DNA of 64,000 bases, taken from the NCBI GenBank assembly GCA_004835665.1, contig RBKR01000011.1, positions 124,001 to 188,000 on the forward strand, in the 5' to 3' direction. Source of the stretch: Phoma sp. XZ068. Its lineage: Eukaryota > Ascomycota > Dothideomycetes > Pleosporales > Didymellaceae. Every line of letters starts with the position of its first letter. Position 1 is the stretch's first letter. Of the stretch, positions 32,536 to 44,400 are shown piece after piece. The notes under the pieces were generated by a model. That model saw nothing but the letters and a program-made list of their open reading frames with translations. It did not search any database and was not told where the DNA came from. The translations under genes were made by a program, and so were the position numbers.

Positions 32536-35439
32536 TCATCCACTCTGCCCACTCAAAAAGAAGTCCAGCTCGCTGGGCCCACCACGGCTAACCTCATTCT
32601 CTGCGAGTTGCTCCAGTAGACTCAGGAATGGATCCTTGCTATCTGGATCTGTGTGCACCGAGGCGCCTGAGGTGCTACCAGCGCCTGGTGTTGGCTGCTG
32701 ATCGTAGGGCGTTGGCATGCTTAGCATCGGGTCAAAATGCGATACTTGTGTGTCGCTGTTCAGGTGCGCTGCGCGAGGTACCGGCGATGGCGCAAGGCTT
32801 GCAAATTGCGGCAATGGCGAGAAGGAGAAGGTTGGACTAAACGGAAGGGCGAGAGCACCACCCTGGACGTTGCCGGTACCGTGAGTCGTGCTCGGCATGC
32901 TCATAGTACTCGGCATGTTCATGGTACTATTATTCTGTGGTGGCGTGAAAGGCGGGTGAGGCTGATTCGTCGGTCCGTTAATCCTTGTATCGCCAGGACT
33001 TGGGTGCGAGGTTGTGTCGGAGAGCCCGGCATCGGAGGGTCGCGAAGTCTTGACGCTTGGGGGATATGTGGTGGATGTGGGTGTCGGCAGAGGCGCCGAT
33101 GCTGATTGTATCTGTGGTGTTACTTTCGAATTGGTCGGTCTGCGCCGCTTGTTAGGCTGGCCGTTGGAGTAGTGCGACTGATGTGCTTGGCTAGGCTGCT
33201 GCTGTTGGTAGCCGTGAGAATTTCCAACAATGCCGCTGCTCATGTACATGTTGTTGCGCTGTTCGATATTGTAGGTCGCCAGGCTGCCGATACATTAGCA
33301 CTGGATCTCGCCTGGCACACCCTAATGCTTACCTCTCGTGGATGGACTCGACTTGAATATCCGTAAAGGTGACGTGCGATCCATCGAACACTTGGCCTGG
33401 ATACCTGTCGAAAAAGTCCTCGAGTTGAAATACCGGCGAGAAGCGCATTGGGTTACTGGCTAGCGATGTGACGAGCTCCGTGTGACACCCGTAGATGGTC
33501 TGTAATGTCTCGCGCTGATGTTGCGCACCTGCCCAGATGAAACGCAGCTCTGAAAGCTGTTGCATCTCACGAGATAGAAACTCTGCGCTAACAGAGAACA
33601 CCTCTCCTTCCCTTGCAGGATAGTGCGCGCCATGTACGTGGATGGTACCAGCTGTGCAGACGCAGTAACCTACGAAAGCCGGCCAATCGATGATGGAAGA
33701 TGCCCTCCCTATTTCGACCAACTCGGCGATCGCATTAGCATGGAGGAAGCATAAGTTTGTCGCTTCAATCTGCCAGGGTTGATGCTGTGAAGTGCCCGAG
33801 AGTTCCGCCAGATCAACTGGTAGAAATGGGCGATAGATCAGGCAGTGTATCAGGTGATACACTAGCTTTGAAAGAACCAGGATGGTGCTGTCAGGTTGGC
33901 CAAAGAGTGCCTCGATCGAGGTAAATGTATCCTGCGTTTCTGAGGCCCAGATATCCAGTTCCTGACGGATCTTCGAGAGGTTCGACAGTGAGTGCCAGGG
34001 AAAGTGTGAATCGCCCTTGACTCCTCCCGCTGCAAGGTACCGATTTGTTATCCCCAGAATTCTTGCTATTCCAATGAGCATGCCCATGCTGCCTTGTCCC
34101 CCCTTCCCAGAACCACCCATGTACTGCAGGTTTTGTCCATTGGGGAAGTAGTCGCCTTCTAGCAGCATGGCCCCGGGGTGCAACTGCCAACTCGGTAGGC
34201 GAAGTACGATCGATTCGTCCGGCACTAGGGAGGGGCGTTTGGAGCCAGTGGATGCGAAACGATCCATGAGGTAGCATGACCAGAAGAGCCGTCGTCGACC
34301 TTCTCGTTCGGTAGGCGTAACTTTCATGCCCTGCGGCAATTCGCGGTGGAGATCTAGGGCAAATGCCATACTTGTCGCAGCATCTAAACCTGGTGTCAGC
34401 TGTGCGGTGGGCCTCGAGGACGAGGTGGATCGTACTGAGAAGCATGAATGTCCTCTTTCCCTTCCCTAATTGGAAGCTTGCCTGCGAAAGTAGCATCAAT
34501 GTTTGTAGGGCCTCTATTGAGGGCTCATCGATGTCCAGCTCCATACGTGCTCGTCGCGAATACTCCGAGCCGATTCGGACTGCGGCATTGTAACCGCCAA
34601 AATGAGGTGCATATCTGGGACTGTTAGATATAGTCTTTGCATTTGAGGCTTCTCATACCTTGCGCTCACTGCGTAAATGGCGAAAGCTAGGTGTGACGGT
34701 AGTTGATTAGCTTGTAATCGCTGCCGTGTTGTCGCTTCGTCTAGTACGTGGTATGGCTTTCCGTGTATTCTGGCAAAGTAGGTGTCGAGTAGTAGATCTG
34801 GAGCAAGCGACGGTGTTTGTATGCTACTAGCTGTCAGCATATGTAAGGAGCTCAGGCCAGGGCAGTTGCCGGTCGCACCTTGGTTCAATGGGCGACATCA
34901 ACTGGCTTGCGAGGTTTGCATTGCCATGGTTGGGGGCTAAATCGACGGCAGATCGTGAGTTTGGTGACGCTTTCGTAGCTTTGGAGTCTTCGGTAGCATC
35001 GTGGATGGCAGACGAGAGCTCCTCGACAAGCTCATCGCTCTTTCCCTCTGAATGCAGGCGCTTTTCCAGGCCATCGACACGCTTCAGTAGAGCCTCAAGA
35101 ACATCGGTTTTGGGTCCTCTCTTCTTGGGCACTGCGTCTGGCGGGGTGTTAGCACATGGTTGCGACTGTCGAGAAGTGGAGCATACCGTAGATGCAGGGA
35201 ACCGCAAACACTTGACAGGCTTCGCAGGTCGGCCGTGTACGGTTGCACTTGATCTGTGGACAGCCGGTCAGCAGCGTCATCACCGCGTGGAAGAGCAACG
35301 CTACCTTTCGCTTGCGACAGCTTTTGCAATTCATGGCCTCTCGTGGCTCGTTGGAGACGCGGCGGGCAGGCAGGCGGTCGATACCGATCTGAGGTCTCGA
35401 CATTGCGGATGCCATGGACTGCGAGACCTCGGTAGACAT
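32536..35439 (-). CDS. Zn2Cys6 fungal transcription factor
   Basis: Seven exons on the complement (35439-35305, 35253-35187, 35137-34879, 34826-34659, 34614-34436, 34383-33333, 33283-32536) give 868 residues. The binuclear zinc cluster NCKSCRKRKIKCNRTRPTC plus EACQVFAVPCIY (about residues 38-67) is split by intron 1. A basic linker (KKRGPK) and a short coiled coil (EALLKRVDGLEKRL) follow. The fungal-specific transcription factor domain spans about residues 160-480, with IHGKPYHVLDE, the splice-spanning NAATSMAFALDLHRELPQG and GRRRLFWSCYLMDRFAS. The last 250 residues are Pro/Ser/Thr/Gln-rich with a NKRRRP patch and an acidic hydrophobic end (SELDFFLSG), probably an activation region. Target genes are unknown. 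Two introns (34827-34878 and 34384-34435) need the second of two closely spaced AGs to stay open. Confidence 0.92.
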
Positions 35440-36410
35440 GATGACGCTGGCGAGCAACAACAAAAAAGCATGATATGGCGGCCAACAACCGTCTGAACGC
35501 GAACAAAACGTTAGGAAGAAGAAGCGCTCACGGCAACGAGCATGCACAGCGCCAGCTGCAGTTGTTCAAATTAAGGCCTCTGGCGGTGGGGACGCGCAGG
35601 GGGGTCACGGACGGCAAGGCTTGATGGGCATCTGCGGGAGCGAGCGCCCTCTCCAGAATGGACTGGAACAAGTTCGCGTGCGTGAGTCGCAGGCCAAATG
35701 CCAGGAAGTGAACGACTGGGGGCTGCAGGACCGCGTGATGGACGATCTCGGGCTATCTTCGTGCGGCAGTGGTGAGGCACCGTTAGGCCGAAGACGGGAT
35801 GCTTGTCGCTGCCTGTGGCTATGGCGCATCTACGCGGTCGAAGCTAAATGCACCCAAGTGCGGAGATGGCAGCGAAAACTGGGTGCATCATGAGGGCATG
35901 CCCAGGGTGGAGGCTAGCGGTCAGCCATCCATTGGATTCAATCCTCTTCGGCAGCGCACCCTGCCTCGGTTGTAGACCTGGCAAATCGCTGCAATTTGGA
36001 CGTTAGATTGCATGCGTCTGCTGCACTATTCCACGCACGGCATAGTCGCGGTCGTTTAGCGCCGGAGCTCGAGTTGCGTGTACACCCTTTGAACTTTAAG
36101 AAATCCGGGGTAGCTGAGACTGCTGCAAGCGAGCCAATAACGAAACCGTGCAGCTGCCAGCATGTGGTTGATGCAGTGTGCGGTGCCTGTGGTGCACAGC
36201 GCCCACGAGGACCTTTCATCTGGAGGCCCCTGGGATGCCTAGGGTTGCTGGTAAACTACGGCAGCGATTGGCGGTGCATAATAGCTGGCGTGCAGAGAAC
36301 AGGACTGATGATTATGCTGCCTACCATGTTACTTGCGCAGTCACCTCACATGTCAGCCAAAGATCATTTGGAGAGCTCATTTGTGTAAAACTTGTCTTGA
36401 TTACTCGACT
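35440..36410. other. Intergenic region, nothing recognised
   Basis: Promoter of the Zn2Cys6 gene and 3' region of the quinate-repressor-like gene. Short frames on both strands near 35571-35893 and 35938-36388 lack domain content. Confidence 0.5.
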
Positions 36411-38462
36411 CTAAAAGAGACCCCTCCCTGATGCTAAACGTACGAAATCGTAACACACGTTCTGCCCGACAAGCTGCCTGAGCGTTTCGACCGTAGTCCA
36501 CGCCGAGACGTCACTAATACCATATGCAGTCCATCCCGCCGATGTTGCAATGGCCAGTGGGTCAGCTTTTCGGGGCCCACTGGCCAAGTCGACGAACACC
36601 TTGCCTGCAGGCTTCCCTCCTGCGCTGCCATGCCCATTTGTACTGCCATTACGTCCATCAACCCTGTAGTGCTTCAATAAAGGAACTACGAGGAGCGACT
36701 TCTCAGCGGGAAGCGCCGAAATAATCACAAACGGTTGTTGTAAGCGTTTCACGTCCTCTACGGATCGTACCGGCTGCACGTCTGTGGACAGCGGGCCGTT
36801 TGACTTAAACCCAATAGTGTATATAGGCCCTATGCCAAGGCTCTTGAGCGCGAAGATTGATGCCGACGCATCAGCCTCGTTGCTGGCAAGGAGGAGCGCA
36901 GCTGCACCGCTGTATGCTGAAGGAACAAAATCGCGGGTTAATGTTGCGCGAATGCCTTTCCATCTTGCGTTATCACCGATGAAGGACGGGCTGTTAGTGC
37001 CTGGGCGTACCAGCACCGTGTCAACCTGTCCGATGGCCCGCGCAGCATTGGACAGGGTAGGTAGATATGCAGCCGACGACGCCGCTAATGGAGGATTGAT
37101 GTATGCTCCTCCAAAATTAGGACGTCGAAGGATGTGTTCAATCGAGGCCTTTGGCGATCTCGGCGCGAACATGAAGGAGTGCGGGAGACTAAGCTCATTG
37201 AAGCACTTCTCGAAGAACATTGCTTGTGAGGTGGATCGGACACTGCCGATACCATAGATGTCTTGCTTTGGTACCTGACCCATGGTGTGGAGAGCTGCGT
37301 TAATTTCAGCAGCGCTTAGTTGGCCAGGCGCTGCGATCATTGGCAGCAGTGGGTGTGTTATCGGGGTAAAGATCTTGTTCATGGTACGGGACAGCTGCCC
37401 AGTCGGGCCCATATTGAGTCCAGAGAAAGGTGGGTGTGGGTACTTTGTCTGGATGGTCGATCTGAAGTACTCAAGCTCGTAATTTTCCTGCATGGAATTT
37501 ACTAGCGCGTACATCTTGACGATATCTCCGTACACCGCTCCCCGTTCGAAGAGGGTTTGCGTCTCCGGTGCTGTCCACTGAAACGTGCCCGAGAAGTCGT
37601 GAAACGCAGAGATAATTTTGCTGCAGCCCTTGTTCTCTGCCAACTTCCGTCTAATCTCCTCTGGTAACCATAGTTCCACATCAATATACTCGCAACCCCA
37701 TTGTATCGCGCGCGCCAAATATTTGTAAAAGAGATTGGGATCATCCATTGGGAACCGGCCGTTCTCGTTGGTGCATCGCGTTGTGTAGATGATGGGCAGT
37801 TCTGTGCGCTGGCGCAAGATCATGACCTGCTCACCCACATACTTCAGGCTAGGCACCTTGGTGGGTGCCTTGCTTACGGTTCCGTCGGCCAGCGGCTCTT
37901 CCAGCAGATCAACACGTATCTCTATGGCATCTGCGCCCACGGACAGAATATCGAGGTTCGGCAGCGCGGCGTGTACGTCGGGGAAGGTCGTGGAGATTAG
38001 TGTCGTGCGCGCCTTCTTCGCCAGATCTCTGTGAGGCGCAATCTGCCCCAAGATCAGAGAAAGGTAGCGTGAGACATCCCGGCGAAAGAAGGGCGTGCGC
38101 GTGTACAGGTATTCGTAGTCGCAACGGTCTGTGAGGGCCTCGTCCAGCTCATACCCTCCGTCTACACGGTGTGTGTTGATCAGCAATCTTGAACGGTCCC
38201 AGCCGTCCAGCTGAGCCTCTGCTAGCCCATTCTTCAGGCCAAAGACCGTCTCTGGCGGTCCTGCTTTCGCAGCGTCTATGGAGGCAGTGGACTCCCACTT
38301 CTGGCCCAGCACATCTGCAAAGATGCCAACAATGTCCTCCTCGCCCTCGTTGTAGAGGATCAGCAGCGACGGCTTGGTGGCGCTGGGGATCTCCTGGACA
38401 TCGATGGTGACCTCGGGCATCTTGAGGTGCGTCGTGGTCTCCGACTGCACCATGGTCGCCAT
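36411..38462 (-). CDS. Quinate-repressor-like protein (type I dehydroquinase + shikimate-dehydrogenase-like domains)
   Basis: Single exon, 683 residues, homologous to the C-terminal half of the AROM protein, as in QutR/Qa-1S repressors. Residues 1-140 are a remnant of the shikimate kinase region without a GxxGxGKS P-loop. A type I 3-dehydroquinase domain follows (about 150-385), keeping the active-site His (SAFHDFSGT) and Schiff-base Lys (GDIVKMYALVN). A shikimate-dehydrogenase-like domain (about 400-683) lacks the catalytic Lys: the usual VTxPxK is INPPLAA, and IGxVNT reads IGQVDT. Its nucleotide-binding Gly-rich loop is also degenerate. Known repressors of this type bind quinate-pathway activators and block quinate catabolism until quinate or shikimate is sensed. 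Loss of kinase and dehydrogenase signatures favours a sensor over an enzyme. QutR is usually about 900 residues, so this is a short form. Dehydroquinase activity may persist. Confidence 0.85.
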   Translation of the reverse strand: MATMVQSETTTHLKMPEVTIDVQEIPSATKPSLLILYNEGEEDIVGIFADVLGQKWESTASIDAAKAGPPETVFGLKNGLAEAQLDGWDRSRLLINTHRVDGGYELDEALTDRCDYEYLYTRTPFFRRDVSRYLSLILGQIAPHRDLAKKARTTLISTTFPDVHAALPNLDILSVGADAIEIRVDLLEEPLADGTVSKAPTKVPSLKYVGEQVMILRQRTELPIIYTTRCTNENGRFPMDDPNLFYKYLARAIQWGCEYIDVELWLPEEIRRKLAENKGCSKIISAFHDFSGTFQWTAPETQTLFERGAVYGDIVKMYALVNSMQENYELEYFRSTIQTKYPHPPFSGLNMGPTGQLSRTMNKIFTPITHPLLPMIAAPGQLSAAEINAALHTMGQVPKQDIYGIGSVRSTSQAMFFEKCFNELSLPHSFMFAPRSPKASIEHILRRPNFGGAYINPPLAASSAAYLPTLSNAARAIGQVDTVLVRPGTNSPSFIGDNARWKGIRATLTRDFVPSAYSGAAALLLASNEADASASIFALKSLGIGPIYTIGFKSNGPLSTDVQPVRSVEDVKRLQQPFVIISALPAEKSLLVVPLLKHYRVDGRNGSTNGHGSAGGKPAGKVFVDLASGPRKADPLAIATSAGWTAYGISDVSAWTTVETLRQLVGQNVCYDFVRLASGRGLF

Positions 38463-41400
38463 CTAAGGCGGGAGTGTGAGCGCAGAGAGTCGCGCGCTAC
38501 TCGGAGTGGGAAGGGTTAACCGTAGGTATTGAAGCCGTTGATGCGATGTTGGATTGCAGCGAGGATGCGGCGGGCGGTATACAACTGACAGATTCCCGCG
38601 GCGGCCTCTACCATGTCTCCGTGTCGTCGACGAAAGACCGGGCTTGTGGGGCAGCGTATGGAAGAATACAGGCGTCTCAAACAAAGGGTGGCTGCAGGAC
38701 TACCCGTCTGGTGCGATATAAAACAGGGTGAAGCTTGTTCGCCGTGCGTATGAAGATTGATAGCGAGATACGACCACATCCAGGCCAGGTGGAAGCACCA
38801 AGCTTCCGTAAAACCCGCGCGTTCGTCTCCCTCTAAACCCGTCCTATGGCTGGACAGTGAATATGCCGTTAGAATGGCCGCTAAAGTCACATCTTCTGGG
38901 GGAGTTGGGCGCATGCGGGCCAGGGCGGGAACCGTGCGACGTCCACCGACTGCTGGGCCTATGATTTCTCCGTCGGTTCATAATCGGCCGCCAAGCCCCG
39001 CAATTAACGCACCAATCACACGCCCGTATTTTGCCCATTATTCACCATTGCCATCTGCCCCATCTGACCCCATCAACAAATTGCAGATGGCTGGCCGTAG
39101 CGTCGCGCGGCGAAAGTGCGGGGATTGGTGGAGAATGGGGCTTGGTATGTGTTCCAGAGTAACATCAACTACTCTCCCGAGCCTTCAGGCACCCTTTGAA
39201 CAGCGTCCTTCAGCTTCGAGGCTCTGATAACAATACGGCACGCAGCAGCTACGAGCTCGGCGGACGCCATACGATAGATGATGGCTGCACTTCCAAGACT
39301 GGGCACTTGCCTGAGAATGCTCATGATGCCTCGCCTAAGGAGTGCGCATCGTCTTTGACCTCTTGAGAGAGCTTGAGGGCTTGCTTGGGTTGCTTCAGCC
39401 TCGCGCATCGTGATCTCAAAGGAGCATTCCGGCATCAGAAATGACGACACACCTCGGGCAGATGCGCTCAGTTCCCCTTTTTCTCCTCACAAACACTGAT
39501 AGGGGAGTCCGAAAAGAGGTATATCGGCCCGTACTAAGCAAAATTCAGACCATGGATACTACCAACAGCCGCGGCAATTGACGACTAGCACGACATTTCG
39601 GCAAAGCAACGAGCGACGATTCCAACTTCATTTGCCGTTTGCAACTTCCAGTCCATATGTCCCATGACCACCTCAATACTAAAGATGGATAGATATTGCA
39701 TTTCCTTCGGCAAGCTAAGAATTTCCGTCAAGTCTTGGAATGCTTGCAGAGTTCTAGTCAAGTTTATCCGTTGGCGAGGCATAGTATCTATATGAAAAGA
39801 GATTGGGCAGGCTTGGTGGTCGGATGTAACGCTAGGACAGGCGGAGTCGGTCCACCGTTGTCATCGTTCTCTGTTTAATTCAAAAACCTGGAGAAACATC
39901 GAACTGGAACTGCCGTGGCCATTCAGACATCAGGTGGGGAACAACTTCATCGTATCGCGCGATCGGCAGAGATCACCATTTGGCGTGAGAATATCCGATT
40001 GTATCAGCACGAAAGAATCTTTTAATTTGGACTTTAATTTGAACACCGCTCCATAGTGGACGACTGGCACTTACCCATGCCTATTAATCCATTTCAACCG
40101 GACAAATGCCTCCCAACGACTGCTCAACTTCAAACCCGGCCTTCTCACCGTCTACTTAATCACCTCAAGCTCATCTTACGTATCAAAGTTGAGGTAAGAA
40201 TTCTCCGAACGCTTTGGTTGAAAGGCCGCCTTCAGCGGGATAGCCGGATCCAGAACTGTCCCATGCGCACACACGAACCCGCTTGAACCCAGTTTCCTTC
40301 TGCACACACTTGTACACGATGTGCAAGAGGGATTTTTGAGAAAAATCACTCTTGATACTGGAGTCTCGACGACGTTGAAGGAAGTCTCTTCCACATGGAA
40401 AGCGACATGCTTAGCCTGCAAGCATTTCATGGATAAAATGGCCACCCCTCAATTCCTCGTAAGCACAGATCATGACGCGAAAGGTGGCGCTTTGTCCTTG
40501 GATATATGCGTACCGACAAAGTGCCTCCGCATCACCTGCGCCAAAGCAGACGGGAGCAGTCGGGTTGCGGTGAGCTCCGCAATATGGTAGATGTGATCGT
40601 CGGCCTTACCACCCCAATCCTGCATAGTGATGTTTTGATTATACGACCACATCACGAAGACGTCGATCAACCATGTCAGTCTGCTTATTCATTCTGCTAA
40701 CCAGCGAAAATTTATTTACATAAACTCCTTTCTACGTCTTTGAGGCAGCCTCGCCTTCATCGGCCTCTTTTCCACACTGTCAAGGCTGCGAAGCATTCAC
40801 CATGCTCCACTATTGTCTGGGGAATCTGGTGTGATAACATTGCCGATCTTGACGACAACGCTGACGCCTTTACTGTACGCGGTACTGGTCTATGAGTTAG
40901 TCCAAGCTATTGACAGCATACATCAGTTGAGGAGTATTAGACAGGGCTAAGGCAATTTATTCTTCTAGCAAGCGTGCTGTGCAGTTTTTCAGCACCCAGA
41001 GTGTTAACTTGGAGGCGAGAGAAATACAATAGGTTAGTATCGAGTTCGCTGCTGTATGGGTGCATTTGCCACGTAAAGATGTGAGAAGCACATATCCAAC
41101 GGTCTCTCAATTTGGCGTCAAGTCAGTCAGACTCGGCACAGCCGCCGCTGATTATTTTCCTTTAGACGCTGGTAGTAAATTGCTAGTGCTCTCAATATGC
41201 GCAAAGTTCAAGGTACGTTTTGCTGACGATGCTAGCCTAGAATTCTCATGGAAGACTGTTACCAGACATGTACTTCAGATGGCTTCTTCCTTCGCTATTA
41301 CCCCTTGTGTATCTCATCAGTCTGTCTTAAAACTGATCTTACCACTTGTCATCTCACTGAAACCAACGCACCCTTTGAGCGTCCAGCCCTCACACTGATC

Positions 41401-44400
41401 AATAATCGGGTATATGCAATCAGCTCAAGAGAGGCTACGAATCAAAGGCCCAAAGAGGTTCGGATCCTACTGCCAACTCATACGGCAATCTGGGGAAGAA
41501 GGAAATAGAGTTCTAGGCTCGGAGCAGGTATCAGTTTCGCGATGAGCGACGATCGGCGCACTGTGGCTCGTTGACGCTCCGATCACCTCAATCAACAGCA
41601 GCATCGCAGCTCTTGAGATCTGAAATGTCATCGTCACCTTTTCTGAGCGATGCACGGGTAAAATTAGAAAGGTGGATAAACCAACGATATGTGTGCTAAT
41701 GGTTGCTATGATGCGTAGAGGTCATTACAAAAGGTGTGCCGTATACAAAACCAGCTGAAACAATATTCATGAGGGGTTGCTCCTTTTCCAGAATGTGTGC
41801 AAGAAAGTCTCACGTTATTGGCCGTCAAAATGAATTTATGGAGGTGTCAGAGCGATTTCTCGCCATATACTACTCCTTCAGCAACAACAATCTCGCAGCA
41901 GGACTTTAAGGCTCAATAACAAAGTATAGCAGGCCAAAGTATTTGCTATCTTACGCGTCTGGGCTGCTTTTCACAAATAGTCTCTGCCATCGCCCCGCGC
42001 GAAACTGAGCACGTCTTGCCATACAACCAAAGAAAGAGCGGAAAATAAACGCCTTGCTGATATTTGATTGGGGAATAATCTACAAAGTCCCTATAATCGA
42101 GAGAGATGCCATCGAGACGTTGTATGATTGCACAATTGGAGGGTTAACGACGCCTACGTCTGAATGTCAATTACTTCCAAATCTTTCTAGGGTTCGCATG
42201 ACGGGAATCATTTATGACAGCTCTTTTCTATTATGACTTGAAAAGGTGTAGTAATTCATCACTGGGACTACGTTGACACACAGGACTGAAAGTTTTGGAG
42301 TGCTGTCTACAGCTTGGACGAGATTCACTTAAACTCAGATGGCCATCAGGAAGCAAACGCCGACTTGATTGGCTGCCAAATTCAGTATTATTTTGACACG
42401 AGATTGCAATGCGTCAACGGCTTGGATTAAATGTAAAGCTCAAGAATTACACCCTTGACTCTGCCCAGGGAGCAGACTTAGTACTGAAGAGGCGAAAATC
42501 GCAAAATTTGTGTAAATCAGCTTGCTAAAGGGTCCTGGTATACAAGCTAGGTTTTCCACCAGTATTCAATGTAAATAGAACCCGATTTGGAGCGATTCTC
42601 AAAGAAACGGACAGAGAGGGCGGTCAAGTACCCCAGCAAGGCGGTATCTATGCTTTGCCCCTTCTTTTCAAATGAAATTCATTGCCAGTATCTCTCGTAG
42701 CATACCAACGGTGTCGAGGTCATTTTCTAAGTACAGTATTACGCATATGCTGACCTATAGGATCAAAAAGGTTCTTGAGTATCGTGGCTTGACTTAGATA
42801 TATAGGTTATGAGACTTCAGTCTGGAAAGGTGGCGAGGTTTTCAGCATCCTTATTGTTAATAGAAACCGGTAAATTTTTCAAAAAGAAATAGATCCTATC
42901 GTGGTAGTGTTCAAGGCCCATTTCATGAGGGGTCGGTGAAGCTGTGGAAAACGCGAAACAACCAGCTTTATGGTTGACAAAAGCATACAATTTGACTTTC
43001 ATCCTTCTACTGTGGACATGTTCATCAATGTAGGGCTTGAATCAGAGACTAAAAACAATAGCCACAATGTGGTCTTTGCGAGTAGGTAGTTTCGTCATTA
43101 ATTGACGTGTAGAGAACGATAAACAGGGAAATTCGACATAAGTTGATAGGAGGGTTCGTTGCGAAGAGAAGCAATACAATGCTGCAGCAAGTATACACTT
43201 TTGTCACAGACAAGTTGTGCTAAAGGCTTTTGTTTTAGTAATACTAGGCGGGGAGTAATATTGAGACGCAATCATGACTTGAAATATAGCGAGGCTTAAT
43301 CCTCTTCCATAGCTGTGTGTCGGATCACACTCCTCAGTATTCGAGAGATCTTTTCCTAACTGCCTCCCACAGAGGGAACATACCTTGGCTTGACACGTCA
43401 TATGAACGGTTAGTTATAGAAGCTCCACTGACACTTTTCTTGGCCACGCAACCGCTCTGTTTACCTTGCCCTCCCCCGGAGGCATACACAGTAGGCTCAG
43501 AATTACATGGCCGGGAGACGACTAATGAGTAGAGATGGGTTTCCCCTCGTCTTATTCATGCTTCTGAAAATCTAAGCTCACAATCCTTTGTTAGAAATCA
43601 TACAGCTTCCTACAAGTGTATAAATGGAATCTGGGGACTATCTCAACTCCACATTCTTGACCTACAAGATGACTATGCAGAGATCGGCGTCTTAGTACAT
43701 GACTTACTTGTTTGTCCCAACCCATAAATAGTGCAGGCATACTGAAGCTTCATCATTATGAACATTAGGAATGAAGCGATGCGGTTTAACGAGCGTTTGT
43801 TCATTTTAAACGGCATTGCGTTGTGACAACATTCCTCAATCATCCTTCTTCAAAACTGCTTATGGCTCGAGATTCTCGTACCTTGTTGTCGTACTGCTTG
43901 ATGAAGAGTTAATTGGTATCTACTGAATTGGCTAGTTCTGGCACTGTAACTGTTGCATACAGACCAAAGCACAACATCTTCCGTGTACTATGCTCGCCAT
44001 GTTGCGGGCACATAAAAATTAGCAGACGATGCGGATGAACAAGGCAAAACATTATCCCTGCATTTTGGGGAGAAGAATATATGGCTAAATCTAGGAGGCT
44101 GGAGGCACAGCTCGCAAGCAAATGTGGCACCTAAAGATTTCGAGGACTGACTGCACGGGCAGACGATCCCACAGCACATGAACAATCTCGGTCTGGTCTC
44201 AGTTTACAGGTCCGAGCATTTCTACTGCTCCAGGTTTCAGCAGATTGTGCTAATATTCAGGTTGGCGAGCAAGTTCACAGCATTACGTCCGATACGCCGG
44301 GTAATCCGTTCCGCATTTCGGAACATCTTACGACCTCTTCGAACGTGTTTGCGTTCTCGTTGGTACTCATTGCGCTCAGGCCTCTCTGACTGAAGCCTCG

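Noticed and set aside
41203..41260. FADDASLEF string resembling a reverse transcriptase YxDD box
   Set aside because: No other reverse transcriptase motifs nearby; most likely chance.
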